Source: Acanthopleuribacter pedis | Lineage (GTDB): Bacteria > Acidobacteriota > Holophagae > Acanthopleuribacterales > Acanthopleuribacteraceae | Reading direction: 5' to 3' | DNA length: 64,000 nt | Assembly: GCF_017377855.1 (NCBI RefSeq) | Contig: NZ_JAFREP010000004.1 | Coordinates: 1 to 64,000, forward strand | Shown: one piece after another, positions 27,618 through 36,213 of the stretch | Layout of the letters: each line of letters begins with the position of its first letter | Numbering within the stretch: the first letter of the stretch is position 1 | Made by a program: the position numbers and the translations under genes | The notes under the pieces: generated by a model | What the model was told of the DNA's origin: nothing | Databases searched by the model: none | The model's input: the letters and a program-made list of their open reading frames with translations, nothing else

Positions 27618-28808
27618 TTACGTATTTTTTCCGACCGTGTTCTCGCGACGCAGGTCGCCAACGGTTTCCGCCACACGCGTGGCAACATAATCGATTTCGG
27701 CCTCGGTGGTAAAACGGCCCAAACCGAAGCGCACGGCCGCCTGCAAGCGCTCCCTGTCCAGACCAAGCGCGGCCATCACGTGGCTGGGCGCTTGGGAGGC
27801 GGAGGTACAGGCGGAACGCGAGGAAAGCGCGACATCTTTCAGCGCGGTTAACAATTTTTCGGGTTCAACGTCGGCAATGCGCACATGCAAGTTACCGGGC
27901 AAGCGCCGTTCGGGACAGCCACTGATTTCGATATCGGCCACGGTTTTTTGCAGTTGGTGCCACAAACGATCACGTAAGGCGGCGAGGCGTGTGCTTTCGG
28001 CGTCCATCTCGGCCGCGGCCAATTCCAGCGCCTTGGCCATACCAACGATGCCTGGCACGTTTAAGGTGCCGGACCGCAAACCTTCCTCGTGGCCGCCGCC
28101 GAAAAGCAGCGGTTGCAAACGAACGCGCGGGTTGCGGCGACGCACATACAGGGCACCGACCCCCTTGGGTCCGTAAAACTTATGCGCCGAAACCGACAAC
28201 AAGTCGATGCCCATCGCTTCGACATCCAGCGGGATCTTGCCGGCCGCCTGGGCCGCATCGGTATGAAACAGAACACCGCGTCGTTTGGCCAGGGCGCCGA
28301 TGGCGTTGAGATCTTGCAAGACGCCAATTTCATTGTTGGCCGCCATGACGGAAATAAGGACCGTGCCTTCATCAATGGCCGCTTCCAAAGCTTCCAAATC
28401 AATCAAACCCTGTCGGTTTACCGGGAGCAGGGTGACGCGGCCACCCTGCTGCGCCCAAAAAGCGCAGGGATCCAGCACCGCTTTGTGTTCGGTGACCACG
28501 GAAATCAAGTGGTCGCCCTTGTGGGCGTTGGCGTGCATCGCACCCAGAATCGCGAGGTTGTTGCTTTCGGTGGCGCCGCTGGTAAAGATGATCTCGGCGG
28601 GACGACGCGCCGAAAGGGTTTCGGCAATGGTTTGGCGCGCTTGTTTCACCGCGGCCTCGGCCATCCAACCAAAGCGGTGTTCACTGCTGGCCGCGTTGCC
28701 AAATTCCTCGCAAAAATAACGGTGCATGGCGTCGAACACGCGTTTGTCGACCGGGGTGGTCGCGTGGTAATCCAAATAAACCGGGGTCTTTACCGCCTGC
28801 GTCGTCAT
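27618..28808 (-). CDS. iscS: Cysteine desulfurase (IscS/NifS)
   Basis: 396 residues. PLP enzyme converting cysteine to alanine and enzyme-bound persulfide. Landmarks are YLDYHATTPVDKRV, FTSGATESNNLAILG, TEHKAVLDPC, the PLP lysine in SVSAHKFYGPKGVGAL, GGGHEEGLRSGTLN, and the active Cys in SSRSACTSASQAPSHV. Its ATG overlaps the iscR stop (ATGA), so it is coupled to the regulator. Confidence 0.96.
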   Translation of the reverse strand: MTTQAVKTPVYLDYHATTPVDKRVFDAMHRYFCEEFGNAASSEHRFGWMAEAAVKQARQTIAETLSARRPAEIIFTSGATESNNLAILGAMHANAHKGDHLISVVTEHKAVLDPCAFWAQQGGRVTLLPVNRQGLIDLEALEAAIDEGTVLISVMAANNEIGVLQDLNAIGALAKRRGVLFHTDAAQAAGKIPLDVEAMGIDLLSVSAHKFYGPKGVGALYVRRRNPRVRLQPLLFGGGHEEGLRSGTLNVPGIVGMAKALELAAAEMDAESTRLAALRDRLWHQLQKTVADIEISGCPERRLPGNLHVRIADVEPEKLLTALKDVALSSRSACTSASQAPSHVMAALGLDRERLQAAVRFGLGRFTTEAEIDYVATRVAETVGDLRRENTVGKNT

Positions 28809-29245
28809 ACCGCCAAGCTCCATCCGGCAAAAACCGGTCTCGATTCGCTAATCGCGGCCAAGGTAATCCCTTCCAGGGCTTGTTGCAACGCGCGGTCGAC
28901 CGCTTCCATGTAGGGACGAAGGCGGCAGGAGGCCATGGCGCGGCATTGGCAATCCTCGGGATTCATGCACTCGGTAACGGTCAGCGGTCCTTCGATAAGG
29001 CGGTGGACCGCCAACAGGTTCATGGAGCCCGCATCCACCTTTAGCGCATAACCGCCGCGCGGTCCGCGCGTCGAAGAAACCACATCCTGGCGTTGCAACA
29101 CTTTCAGGAGTTTGGCGACCTGCTGGTGGGGCAACCCACAGGTTTCGGCAATTTGCTGGGCGCTCAAGGGTGTATCGCTGTCGGCCTCAAACAAGGTCAA
29201 CAGAATCAAAACACCGTAATCAACGGATTTGGGCAAGCGCAGCAT
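28805..29245 (-). CDS. iscR: Rrf2-family regulator, IscR-like
   Basis: 146 residues. The winged-helix N-terminus (KSVDYGVLILLTLFEADSDTPLSAQQIAETCGLPHQQVAKLLKVLQRQDVVSSTRGPRGGY) is typical of Rrf2 proteins. The Fe-S-type cysteines are CMNPEDCQCRAMASC, four Cys in 15 residues, slightly different from E. coli IscR (C-x5-C-x5-C). It probably senses Fe-S status and represses its own operon. A palindrome immediately upstream (29259-29283) is a likely operator. Confidence 0.93.
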   Translation of the reverse strand: MLRLPKSVDYGVLILLTLFEADSDTPLSAQQIAETCGLPHQQVAKLLKVLQRQDVVSSTRGPRGGYALKVDAGSMNLLAVHRLIEGPLTVTECMNPEDCQCRAMASCRLRPYMEAVDRALQQALEGITLAAISESRPVFAGWSLAV

Positions 29246-29258
29246 GAAACCCCCTACT

Positions 29259-29283
29259 AAATAGGACCTAGCGAGTCCTGTTT
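29259..29283. promoter_or_regulatory. Probable IscR/Rrf2 operator
   Basis: Inverted repeat AAATAGGAC - 7 bp - GTCCTGTTT, eight of nine positions symmetric, centred about 26 bases upstream of the iscR start. The position overlaps the expected promoter or early leader, suitable for autorepression. It resembles, but does not copy, the E. coli IscR type 1 site (ATA...GACT...AGTC...TAT). Confidence 0.7.
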
Positions 29284-29461
29284 AGGAACTATAAGGCGAT
29301 GCGCCCAGCCGCGCAACAAGGAAATGGAGCGTGGGTCACCCCAAATGTGCGGAAGGTGGGTTAGGAAACACCCGCCAGGGCATAGGGCGTTTGTTCGATA
29401 TGGTTTGAAGATGGATTGATGGCGGCGGGCAATCAAACCAGTGACAACAATGGAGGGACCA

Positions 29462-29695
29462 ACAATGGGGGGACAGGCATCTGTAAACCCTTGACTTGGT
29501 TTGGCTTCTTTATTTCTTAGGAATGCAGGATAGATACAGGATAGGCGGGCCACTATTTGGAACGACCGCGCAAAGAGGCGCCGCGGATGAAAGGGTCCAC
29601 CTCGATCATTATTCTTTGACCGTGGCTCACTCGTTTTTTTGGTCCATTGAAATCGCCCCTAGGCAACAATGGGGGGACAGACGTCTTTAACACTC
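29462..29695 (+). repeat. Repeat family D, full copy, left flank of island
   Basis: 234-bp repeat starting ACAATGGGGGGACAGGCATC and ending GGGGGACAGACGTCTTTAACAC. It is nearly identical to 31734-31964 (few substitutions). Contains TTATTTCTTAGGAATGCAGG, CAAAGAGGCGCCGCGGATGA and a GGGGGACAG motif at both ends. A partial extra terminal motif (GGGGAGACAGGCATCTTTAAC) follows at 29699-29717. Confidence 0.95.
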
Positions 29696-29717
29696 TATGG
29701 GGAGACAGGCATCTTTA

Positions 29718-30152
29718 ACACTCTTCGTCTAGCTCTTTTTGTCACCCATTGGGTGGGATAGGTTTTTTGTGGTAATTGCCTATAACCCATAACAAAAAGA
29801 GCCTTTTGCTATTTCTGGCGCGCCCTTGCAGTTCGGTGAATCGCTAAGCTCAGGTCCTATGATATCTTCGTGTATTCCCTTTACTCCCAAGGTCCCAAAT
29901 CAAGATTCCCTTAAGTTCCTTCTCGTGATTTTCGAATTGCATGCATTTTTTCAAAATGATACCGTTCACCCGATAACACAACTCCTTCTAATTCAAAAAT
30001 CCACCCAACAGTCAAATTCCCTTTGCCTCGAATCAGGCAAGCATATATCCCGTCAAGGAAATATATTAAATCGAAACACCCGCAAAACACCCAGCCACGC
30101 CTCTAATTAAATCCTTAATTATCAACTACTTAAAACATCAAAGAGGATCAAT
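29718..30152. other. AT-rich leader region of the island
   Basis: About 430 bases clearly richer in A and T than the surroundings. No gene was recognised. The last part includes a likely SD (AGAGGATC) for the gene at 30153 and should contain its promoter. Confidence 0.5.
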
Positions 30153-30446
30153 ATGAAAATAACAATGAGATTTTTTGTAATGTTATATTTAACCCTACTC
30201 ATCCCAAACACCATTCTTGGCCAACAGTTTGGCGTGTATTTCAACCAACATGGGGGAGAAGCTGAATTCAGATGTGAATGCCATTGCATTGTTATTTATT
30301 ACCGCTGCGAATCCTTATTTTGTGTTCCCGAAAGTTACAAAGGTAACACTTGTCACACATGGTATTGGAACGATTGTACAGGAGGGTTTGGCAACCCTTG
30401 TGACAACATCGAAGCCAACTGCGAAAGCTTTTGTAGTCAAATGTGA
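30153..30446 (+). CDS. Small exported cysteine-rich peptide
   Basis: 97 residues. Signal peptide (MRFFVMLYLTLLIPNTILG, cleavage near GQQ) and a mature part of about 70 residues with ten cysteines, in clusters CECHC and CESFC, an even number compatible with five disulfides. It ends SFCSQM. SD AGAGGAT lies 6 bases from the ATG. The stop overlaps the start of the next gene (TGATG). The arrangement, a small exported Cys-rich peptide directly before a six-bladed propeller lipoprotein, recalls NVEALA-type peptides of Bacteroidetes, but no sequence identity is claimed. Base composition is AT-rich relative to the neighbours. Confidence 0.8.
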   Translation: MKITMRFFVMLYLTLLIPNTILGQQFGVYFNQHGGEAEFRCECHCIVIYYRCESLFCVPESYKGNTCHTWYWNDCTGGFGNPCDNIEANCESFCSQM

Positions 30447-31603
30447 TGAAGACTGCACCAACCATTGCCCTCCTGCTGCTTCTCTGCTGTTCGTGCCAAA
30501 CGGAACCGGCATCGACACGCAAGGGATCTCAATTATTTTCCGACGTAACATCCTTTATTGACATTTTAGAATTCGAGGACGTATTCCCGCTTGAACAAAA
30601 CGACCACGCGATGTTCGAGGCACCCAATACCGTCGTCATGACCCATTCCGGCTTTTTGATGACCAATGATAGGGGGACGAAGATCCTTCGCTACCACCGA
30701 GACGGGGGCTTTGATCGCACGGTGGCGCCAAATGGGAGTGGTCCAGGCGAAGTTCAACGCATCGCCTTTGGTACACGCATTTTCGACAACCGGGTCGCCT
30801 TTTGGGATCTGTATAAGGGCGCCATTTTGGTCTTTGAACCGGACGGGACATTTGTGTTTGATCTAAATATCAACGCCAAATTAAACCCCCATCAAATGAA
30901 CGCAACCGGCGCTTCATTTGCCTGGCCGGAGCCAGACACATTGATTCTCGGCAATGTCACATCTCAAAAACAACCCGACATTCAAGCAGTCGCCTTGAAG
31001 GTCGATTGGGACACACCCAAGCGTGTTCGCGGTGTGGCTCTTGATCGGGTGCTTTCTCTGAAAGACACGAATCATGAAGCGATTTTTGGATCAAAAATCA
31101 ATACCACCCTCACTCAAGTAGGCGATCACTTTTGGCTGGGCAGCGCCCATTTTTCGAGTTTTGCCAGGCTAAACCCTTATGAAAAAGGAAAACCGACGCC
31201 CTATCAAGCAATCAAGTTCCCCCAGGCCTTAACCCCCAAAGATTATGAAGCGATCGAACCGACGGATCACAAAGCACGGTTCACTCTGATCAATTCGAAA
31301 GGCACCATTTTCAACATCATGGCCTTTGACCATTTGGTTTTTGTTCAGGTCGGCGTTATGGGTTTTGTCCCTTTCGATACCAGCGGTCGCCAACTTGAAA
31401 ACCAACGCATCATTTGCCGCATCAGCCGACTGGTCGATACCTACCAAGGCTTGGTCATGTTTGTGACGCCACGCAAAAACATCGGCAACTTGGAGCGGCT
31501 TTTCAAGGTGAACTTGTTCGAGGATTCCCCCCACGATCTCGGTGACGACGATCAGCCCTATGTCGTGCTCATGCGCCTTAGAAAAAAATTTCAGGCGCCA
31601 TAG
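30446..31603 (+). CDS. Six-bladed beta-propeller lipoprotein
   Basis: 385 residues. N-terminal LLLLLCCSCQ is a lipobox, so the protein is probably anchored to a membrane facing the periplasm or outside. The body has the repeated blade pattern of the BF3164-like/6-bladed propeller family: VMTHSGFLMTNDRGTKILRYHRDGGF, then NGSGPGEVQRI, a hallmark GPGE turn, then FWDLYKGAILVFEPDGTF. ATG at 30446 overlaps the stop of the Cys-rich peptide, so the two are translationally coupled and likely act together. Ligand is unknown. Confidence 0.82.
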   Translation: MKTAPTIALLLLLCCSCQTEPASTRKGSQLFSDVTSFIDILEFEDVFPLEQNDHAMFEAPNTVVMTHSGFLMTNDRGTKILRYHRDGGFDRTVAPNGSGPGEVQRIAFGTRIFDNRVAFWDLYKGAILVFEPDGTFVFDLNINAKLNPHQMNATGASFAWPEPDTLILGNVTSQKQPDIQAVALKVDWDTPKRVRGVALDRVLSLKDTNHEAIFGSKINTTLTQVGDHFWLGSAHFSSFARLNPYEKGKPTPYQAIKFPQALTPKDYEAIEPTDHKARFTLINSKGTIFNIMAFDHLVFVQVGVMGFVPFDTSGRQLENQRIICRISRLVDTYQGLVMFVTPRKNIGNLERLFKVNLFEDSPHDLGDDDQPYVVLMRLRKKFQAP

Positions 31604-31695
31604 CGAACAACAAGGCTGAGCAAAAAGAAACGCGCCACCTTGTTGGATAAGGGGAACGGGACCCCTTTCCCCACTATTTTATGGCAGGGTTTTTA

Positions 31696-31734
31696 CCTAA
31701 GAGGCGCGATAAGTGTGAGGGATTTTGGCTAAAA
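31696..31734. repeat. Half copy of the 17-bp-ITR MITE-like element
   Basis: CCTAAGAGGCGCGATAAG...GGGATTTTGGCTAAAA matches one end of the elements at 48839-49011 and 53347-53507. It abuts directly the family D copy at 31734. Confidence 0.85.
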
Positions 31735-31964
31735 CATTGGGGGGACAGTCACCTGTAAACCCTTGACTTGGTTTGGCTTCTTTATTTCTTAGGAATGCAG
31801 GATAGATACAGGATAGGCGGGCCACTATTTGGAACGACCGTGCAAAGAGGCGCCGCGGATGAATGGGTCCACCTCGATCACTATTCTTCGAACGTAGCTC
31901 ACTCATTTTCTGATCCATCGAAATCGCCCTAAGCAACAATGGGGGGACAGGCATCTTTAACACT
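31734..31964 (+). repeat. Repeat family D, full copy, right flank of island
   Basis: 231 bases, same orientation as and nearly identical to 29462-29695. It begins ACATTGGGGGGACAGTCACC and ends GGGGGACAGGCATCTTTAACAC. With the left copy it brackets 2 kb that holds the Cys-rich peptide and propeller lipoprotein. Confidence 0.95.
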
Positions 31965-32024
31965 TTGGATTTATGCGTTTCGCGTGGATGAAGCCATGTA
32001 TCAGCTAAAGAAGATGAACGAAGT

Positions 32025-32150
32025 TACGGCCTTATCCACATGCGCAATCCATCTCAAAAGGGAAAAACTCCTCCCCGCCCATCTTCAATTCATCCAGAGA
32101 TCCTGAGAAATAACGGATACCAAGCCAAGCAGCCCAAAAACCGCGGGATT
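32025..32150. repeat. Repeat family D, partial inverted copy
   Basis: ACGGCCTTATCCACATGCGCAATCC...CCCGCCCATCTTCAATTCATCC...ATCCTGAGAAATAACGGATACCAAGCC matches 2748-2890 block by block. It lies just past the stop of the epimerase gene. Confidence 0.8.
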
Positions 32151-32173
32151 CTCATCCCCAACCATCCTAGCCG

Positions 32174-33142
32174 TCAGAAGCCATGGAACTGTGGATTGGC
32201 GAGCAGCCAGGATACGAAACGACGAATCCCCACCCCGAGTTCGGTTTGCGGTTCGAAGCCGAGTTTGGCACGAGCGTTTTCGATGTCGGCGTAGGTTTCC
32301 TTCATGTCGCCGGCCTGCATCGGCATCAGTTCTTTTTCCGCCTTGCGGCCCATCGCTTCTTCAATGCAACCAACCAAATGCATCAGCTTCTCGCGTTGGT
32401 GGTTGCCGAGGTTAAAGATTTCGTAGGGATCGAGACCGCCGCGGAACAGGGCGGCGTGGATACCGGCGACAATGTCGTCGATGTAGGTGAAATCACGGGC
32501 CATGTCGCCGTGATTGTAGATCTGGATCGGTTTGTTTTGCAGGATGGCTTGGGAGAAAAGCCACACGGCCATGTCGGGTCGGCCCCAAGGTCCGTAAACG
32601 GTGAAGAAGCGCAGGCCGATGGTTTGCAAGCCGTAGAGATGGGTGTAACTGTGGGCCATCAGTTCGTTGGCTTTTTTGGTGGCGGCGTAAAGCGAAACCG
32701 GATGGTCTACCGATTGTTTTTCGCTGTAGGGCAGGTCCGGGTTGCCGCCGTAAACGCTGCTGGACGAAGCATACACCAAACGATCAACCTGCATGGCACG
32801 ACAACATTCGAGGATGTTGAGAAACCCAACCAGGTTGGATTGTCCGTATACCGCTGGGTTTTCAATGGAATAGCGGACACCGACCTGGGCGGCGAGGTGC
32901 AAAACCAGGTCGGGGCGAAAACGTTGGAACGCGGCCTTAAGCGCCTTGGTATCGACAATGTCGAAGTTCTCGATCTGCCCGTTTTCGTAGCGTTGCAGCC
33001 GTTGCAGCCGCGCGTGTTTGAGCTGGGGCGAATAGTAGTCGTTGAGGTTGTCGATGCCGAACACCTCGTGCCCCTCTTGGAGCAGTTTCTCGGTGATGTG
33101 CGAGCCAATGAAACCGGCAACACCGGTCACTAAAATATTCAT
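32174..33142 (-). CDS. NAD-dependent sugar epimerase, UDP-glucuronate 4-epimerase type
   Basis: 322 residues, extended SDR family. Rossmann motif TGVAGFIGSHITEKLL at the N-terminus, followed by GIDNLNDYYSPQLKHARL, the pattern of UDP-glucuronate 4-epimerases. The catalytic YxxxK is YAATKKANE, with the preceding Ser in YASSSSVYGGNP. FFTVYGPWGRPDMA and YNHGDMARDFTYIDDIVAGI are typical. It would make UDP-galacturonate for surface polysaccharide. Start ATG at 33142. It is isolated from other polysaccharide genes in the window. Confidence 0.9.
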   Translation of the reverse strand: MNILVTGVAGFIGSHITEKLLQEGHEVFGIDNLNDYYSPQLKHARLQRLQRYENGQIENFDIVDTKALKAAFQRFRPDLVLHLAAQVGVRYSIENPAVYGQSNLVGFLNILECCRAMQVDRLVYASSSSVYGGNPDLPYSEKQSVDHPVSLYAATKKANELMAHSYTHLYGLQTIGLRFFTVYGPWGRPDMAVWLFSQAILQNKPIQIYNHGDMARDFTYIDDIVAGIHAALFRGGLDPYEIFNLGNHQREKLMHLVGCIEEAMGRKAEKELMPMQAGDMKETYADIENARAKLGFEPQTELGVGIRRFVSWLLANPQFHGF

Positions 33143-33463
33143 GAAGGTTTACCCCGACAGTGAGATAAGTCCGTCAGGCGAATGGCATGGATGGAAACGA
33201 ACCACCGGAATCGGCTCGAGGGGAGGAGGAGCAGACGCCGAATCCGATTTTCCAGCGAACAGGCGAAAAGAAGGGGACCTGGAAAAGCAGACAAACCGCG
33301 CGGCCTGACGGGGCGTGGTCAGTGATTCGCGAAAAAATAGGACCTGGCAAGAATAGCTCAACTGATCGTGCATCGCCACCTTAACGAGGCGTCAAAGTCC
33401 GGCGGAGCGGGAAACGAATTTTCCCCCCGCCTACCCGTGGGTCTTGGCCTTCAGTTCTTGTCA
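33143..33463. other. Intergenic, no feature seen
   Basis: About 320 bases between the epimerase start and the MITE-like element. The epimerase promoter should be here; no other feature is recognised. Confidence 0.35.
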
Positions 33464-33609
33464 AGCCCGCATTTCTCACAAGGACTTCTGCTACGGGGCA
33501 ACCCATGCGATTACGAGGGTTTGCCTTCCGACTTACTCGGTCGAGCCGCCCTCTCGTCATCGCAGCTTTTTCAATTCGGTAGCAAAACGCTTGGTGATAA
33601 ATGCGGGTT
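33464..33609. repeat. MITE-like element with 15-bp ITRs, short copy
   Basis: Starts AGCCCGCATTTCTCACAAGGA and ends TGATAAATGCGGGTT. Shares with 42133-42335 the block TTCTGCTACGGGGCAACCC followed by ATGCGATTACGAGGG, and CTCGGTCGAGCCGCC; it has an internal deletion of about 57 bases relative to that copy. Right ITR has two mismatches. Confidence 0.9.
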
Positions 33610-33660
33610 TGGGATGAAACAGCGTCCACGGGAAACCCAAAAAGCCCCTTGTTTTGCAAA

Positions 33661-34881
33661 CTAGCTGCGGTAGGAACCGTTGATGGCGACGTATTCCGCG
33701 CTGAGGTCGGTGGTCCAGATGCGGGCGGCGCCGCTGCCACCGTTGAGGGCCAGACGGACCGAGACGCCTTTTTCGGAGAGGTCCCGTTGGGCGACGGCTT
33801 CGCTGAAGGGGAGGGCACGCCCGTTTTCCAACATTTGTTGCCCGCCGAACCACAGGTCGACGCGGTCGGGATCGAAGGGTTCGCCCGCGGCGCCGAGCGC
33901 GGCCAAGACCCGACCCCAGTTGGCGTCCTCCCCGTGGATCGCGGTTTTGAACAACATCGAGGTGGCCACCGCCTTGCCGATCCGTTGCGCCGCGGCGTCG
34001 TCGACGGTGCCTTCCACGTCGAGGGTGACCATCTTGGTGGCACCCTCACCGTCGGCCACGATTTGGGTGGCCAGGCTGGTGAGCACTTCGGTTAGTTGGG
34101 CTTCAAATTTGGCGAGGTCGGGGGTGACACCCGTTGCGCCGTTGGCCAAAACCGCCACGGTGTCGTTGGTGCTCATGTCGCCGTCGACACTGATGCAGTT
34201 AAAGGTTTTTTGGTTGACCCGTTGCAAACAGGCCTGCAGTTCGGGTTGCGGGACGGCCGCATCGGTCATCACCACGGCGAGCATGGTGGCCATGTTGGGA
34301 TGGATCATGCCGCTGCCTTTGGCATAGCCGGTCAGGTGGTAGCCCTCGCCTTTGACAGCGTGAAACTTAATGCAGGTATCGGTGGTGCGCATGGCCTCGG
34401 CGGCGTCACCGCCCCCCGCGGGCGACAACCGTTTGGCGGCCTGGGTAATGCCGGCGAGCACTTTTTGACGGGGAAGCTGGACCCCGATCACCCCGGTTGA
34501 CATGACCACGATCTGCTCGGCCTCGCAAACCACGTGGGCCGCGGTTTGGCGAGCCATCTCGCGGGCCACGGCCTCACCAAAAGCGCCGGTCACGGCGTTG
34601 GCGTTGCCGCTGTTGAGCACCACGGCACGGGTGCGCGACGGCGCGGCGGCATGGTGTTGTTTGGAAACGCGGATCGGTGCCGCCTGCACTTGGTTGGTGG
34701 TGTACACCGCGGCCAAGGCACAATCACGCTTGGAGACAAAGAGGGCTACGTCGCGGTCACCCGTTTTTTTGATGCCGGCCGCCACACCGCTCGCTTGGAA
34801 TCCCGCGGGCAGGTAAGGAATGGCGGCACCCTCTTGGAAGATATCAGAATCAAATGCTGCAATGGCTTGCGCAATGGTCAT
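33661..34881 (-). CDS. argJ: Bifunctional ornithine acetyltransferase/N-acetylglutamate synthase
   Basis: 406 residues. ArgJ transfers acetyl from N-acetylornithine to glutamate, recycling the acetyl group in arginine synthesis. The self-cleavage site GMIHPNMATMLAV (Thr nucleophile) is intact, and TTNQVQAAPIRV, STGVIGVQLP and FNCISVDGDMSTNDTV are diagnostic. Last gene of argCBAJ; 75 bases separate it from argA. Whether it is mono- or bifunctional cannot be told from sequence, and the presence of an ArgA-like gene makes the synthase role partly redundant. Confidence 0.96.
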   Translation of the reverse strand: MTIAQAIAAFDSDIFQEGAAIPYLPAGFQASGVAAGIKKTGDRDVALFVSKRDCALAAVYTTNQVQAAPIRVSKQHHAAAPSRTRAVVLNSGNANAVTGAFGEAVAREMARQTAAHVVCEAEQIVVMSTGVIGVQLPRQKVLAGITQAAKRLSPAGGGDAAEAMRTTDTCIKFHAVKGEGYHLTGYAKGSGMIHPNMATMLAVVMTDAAVPQPELQACLQRVNQKTFNCISVDGDMSTNDTVAVLANGATGVTPDLAKFEAQLTEVLTSLATQIVADGEGATKMVTLDVEGTVDDAAAQRIGKAVATSMLFKTAIHGEDANWGRVLAALGAAGEPFDPDRVDLWFGGQQMLENGRALPFSEAVAQRDLSEKGVSVRLALNGGSGAARIWTTDLSAEYVAINGSYRS

Positions 34882-34956
34882 GGGAAAACCTCAAAATGCT
34901 TAGCCACACACGCGTGGCAGATAAAAAGAGACGAGGCAAAGGTGGGTACCACCGGA

Positions 34957-35460
34957 TCAAAAGGATCCGCGCCACAACACGGCGATTTCGCGGCACGCAT
35001 CCTTAAAAGGACAGGCCACGCAATCACCGCGTTCTTTGGCGGCAAACATGCCGCGCGGAACGATGTCAAAGCCCACCTTGAGAAAAAACGCCGGTTTGAG
35101 GGTGAGCGCGAATAATTGCGGCATGACCCCGTTCGGCAGTGCCACCTGACACGCCGACGCCAATTGCCGCACCAACAGTTTGCCGATGCCGCGGCCGGCC
35201 ATATGGGCCGCCACGGCAAGGGAACGAATTTCGACGGTGCCGTCTTCCCAGAACTTAAGCGCGCCACAGGCCACAACCTCGCCGTCGACCTCGGCTACCA
35301 GAAAACCTTGATTGCCGATCCCGTCCAAGGGCACCGGCAACATCTCACCCGCGCGGGCAAAATGTTGAATTAAGCTGTGAATCGCCTCGCGATCCGCGAA
35401 TTGTGCGCGGCGAATGGTGACCGCTTCCCGACGGCTCCGTGCCTTCAACGTTGCAATCAT
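34957..35460 (-). CDS. argA: N-acetylglutamate synthase, GNAT type (short ArgA)
   Basis: 167 residues. GNAT acetyltransferase with motif A VAAHMAGRGIGKLLVRQL and the C-terminal cysteine-containing segment RGDCVACPFKDACREIAVLW typical of short ArgA enzymes. Placed between argB and argJ, 9 bases after argB, which supports N-acetylglutamate synthesis, the first step of the pathway. ATG at 35460. Confidence 0.87.
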   Translation of the reverse strand: MIATLKARSRREAVTIRRAQFADREAIHSLIQHFARAGEMLPVPLDGIGNQGFLVAEVDGEVVACGALKFWEDGTVEIRSLAVAAHMAGRGIGKLLVRQLASACQVALPNGVMPQLFALTLKPAFFLKVGFDIVPRGMFAAKERGDCVACPFKDACREIAVLWRGSF

Positions 35461-35469
35461 GTGCGCCCC

Positions 35470-36213
35470 CTAACCACAAACCACGGTGGCCCGCTCAATG
35501 CCGCCGATTTGGACGCGGGCAATTCCGGCGCTGACACCGCCGGTCGCCGCTTCGATTTTCGGAATCATACCGTCGCGAATCACACCCTGCTGAATCGCGT
35601 CTTGGGCCGCGTCGGTGGTGATTTGATCCAACCATTGACCGGAGCCGTCGCGCACACCCGGAACGTCGGTCACAAAGGTTAAGCTGTACGCATCCAGGGC
35701 CTTGGCCACGGCGAGCGCGACCGAATCGGCATTGACGTTGTAAGCATGGCCGTCCTCGCCAAAGGCGACTGGCGCAATCACCGGCACCAAACCCTGGGCC
35801 AACAGATCCCGCAAAAAAGCGCTGTTCACCCCGGATATCTCACCGACAAAACCCAGATCGGCGGGTTCGCCTTTGACCTCGGTTTTGCGGGTCGCGCGCA
35901 GCAAGCCCATATCGGCACCGCTCAGGCCCACGGCCCGCAAGCCGCCGCTGAACAGGGTGCGCACAATGCGTTTGTTAACACTCCCGACCAGCACCATTTC
36001 GACCATTTTCAAGGTTTCGCCGTCGGTGACCCGCAGGCCGGCGACATAGGACGGTTGAATACCAAGTCGGTTCTGCAGTTGGGCGACCTCACGGCCGCCG
36101 CCGTGAATGATCACAAAAGGACGGGGATGACCGTTTAAATTGCGCGCCAATTGCGCCAGAAAGGCTTGGTTGTCTGATTCGCCGCCACCTAATTTGAAGA
36201 CATCGATGTTCAT
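35470..36213 (-). CDS. argB: Acetylglutamate kinase
   Basis: 247 residues. Amino-acid kinase fold: VFKLGGGESDN at the N-terminus, IHGGGREV, the GLRVTDGETLKMVEMVLVG segment, and YNVNADSVALAVAKAL and FVTDVPGVRDGSG near the C-terminus. ATG at 36213 overlaps the argC stop (ATGA). The Lys-8-type residue (FKLGG) is kept. Confidence 0.95.
   Translation of the reverse strand: MNIDVFKLGGGESDNQAFLAQLARNLNGHPRPFVIIHGGGREVAQLQNRLGIQPSYVAGLRVTDGETLKMVEMVLVGSVNKRIVRTLFSGGLRAVGLSGADMGLLRATRKTEVKGEPADLGFVGEISGVNSAFLRDLLAQGLVPVIAPVAFGEDGHAYNVNADSVALAVAKALDAYSLTFVTDVPGVRDGSGQWLDQITTDAAQDAIQQGVIRDGMIPKIEAATGGVSAGIARVQIGGIERATVVCG

Noticed and set aside
32183..33133. A 316-codon plus-strand frame opposite the epimerase
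   Set aside because: Antisense to a clearly conserved SDR epimerase.
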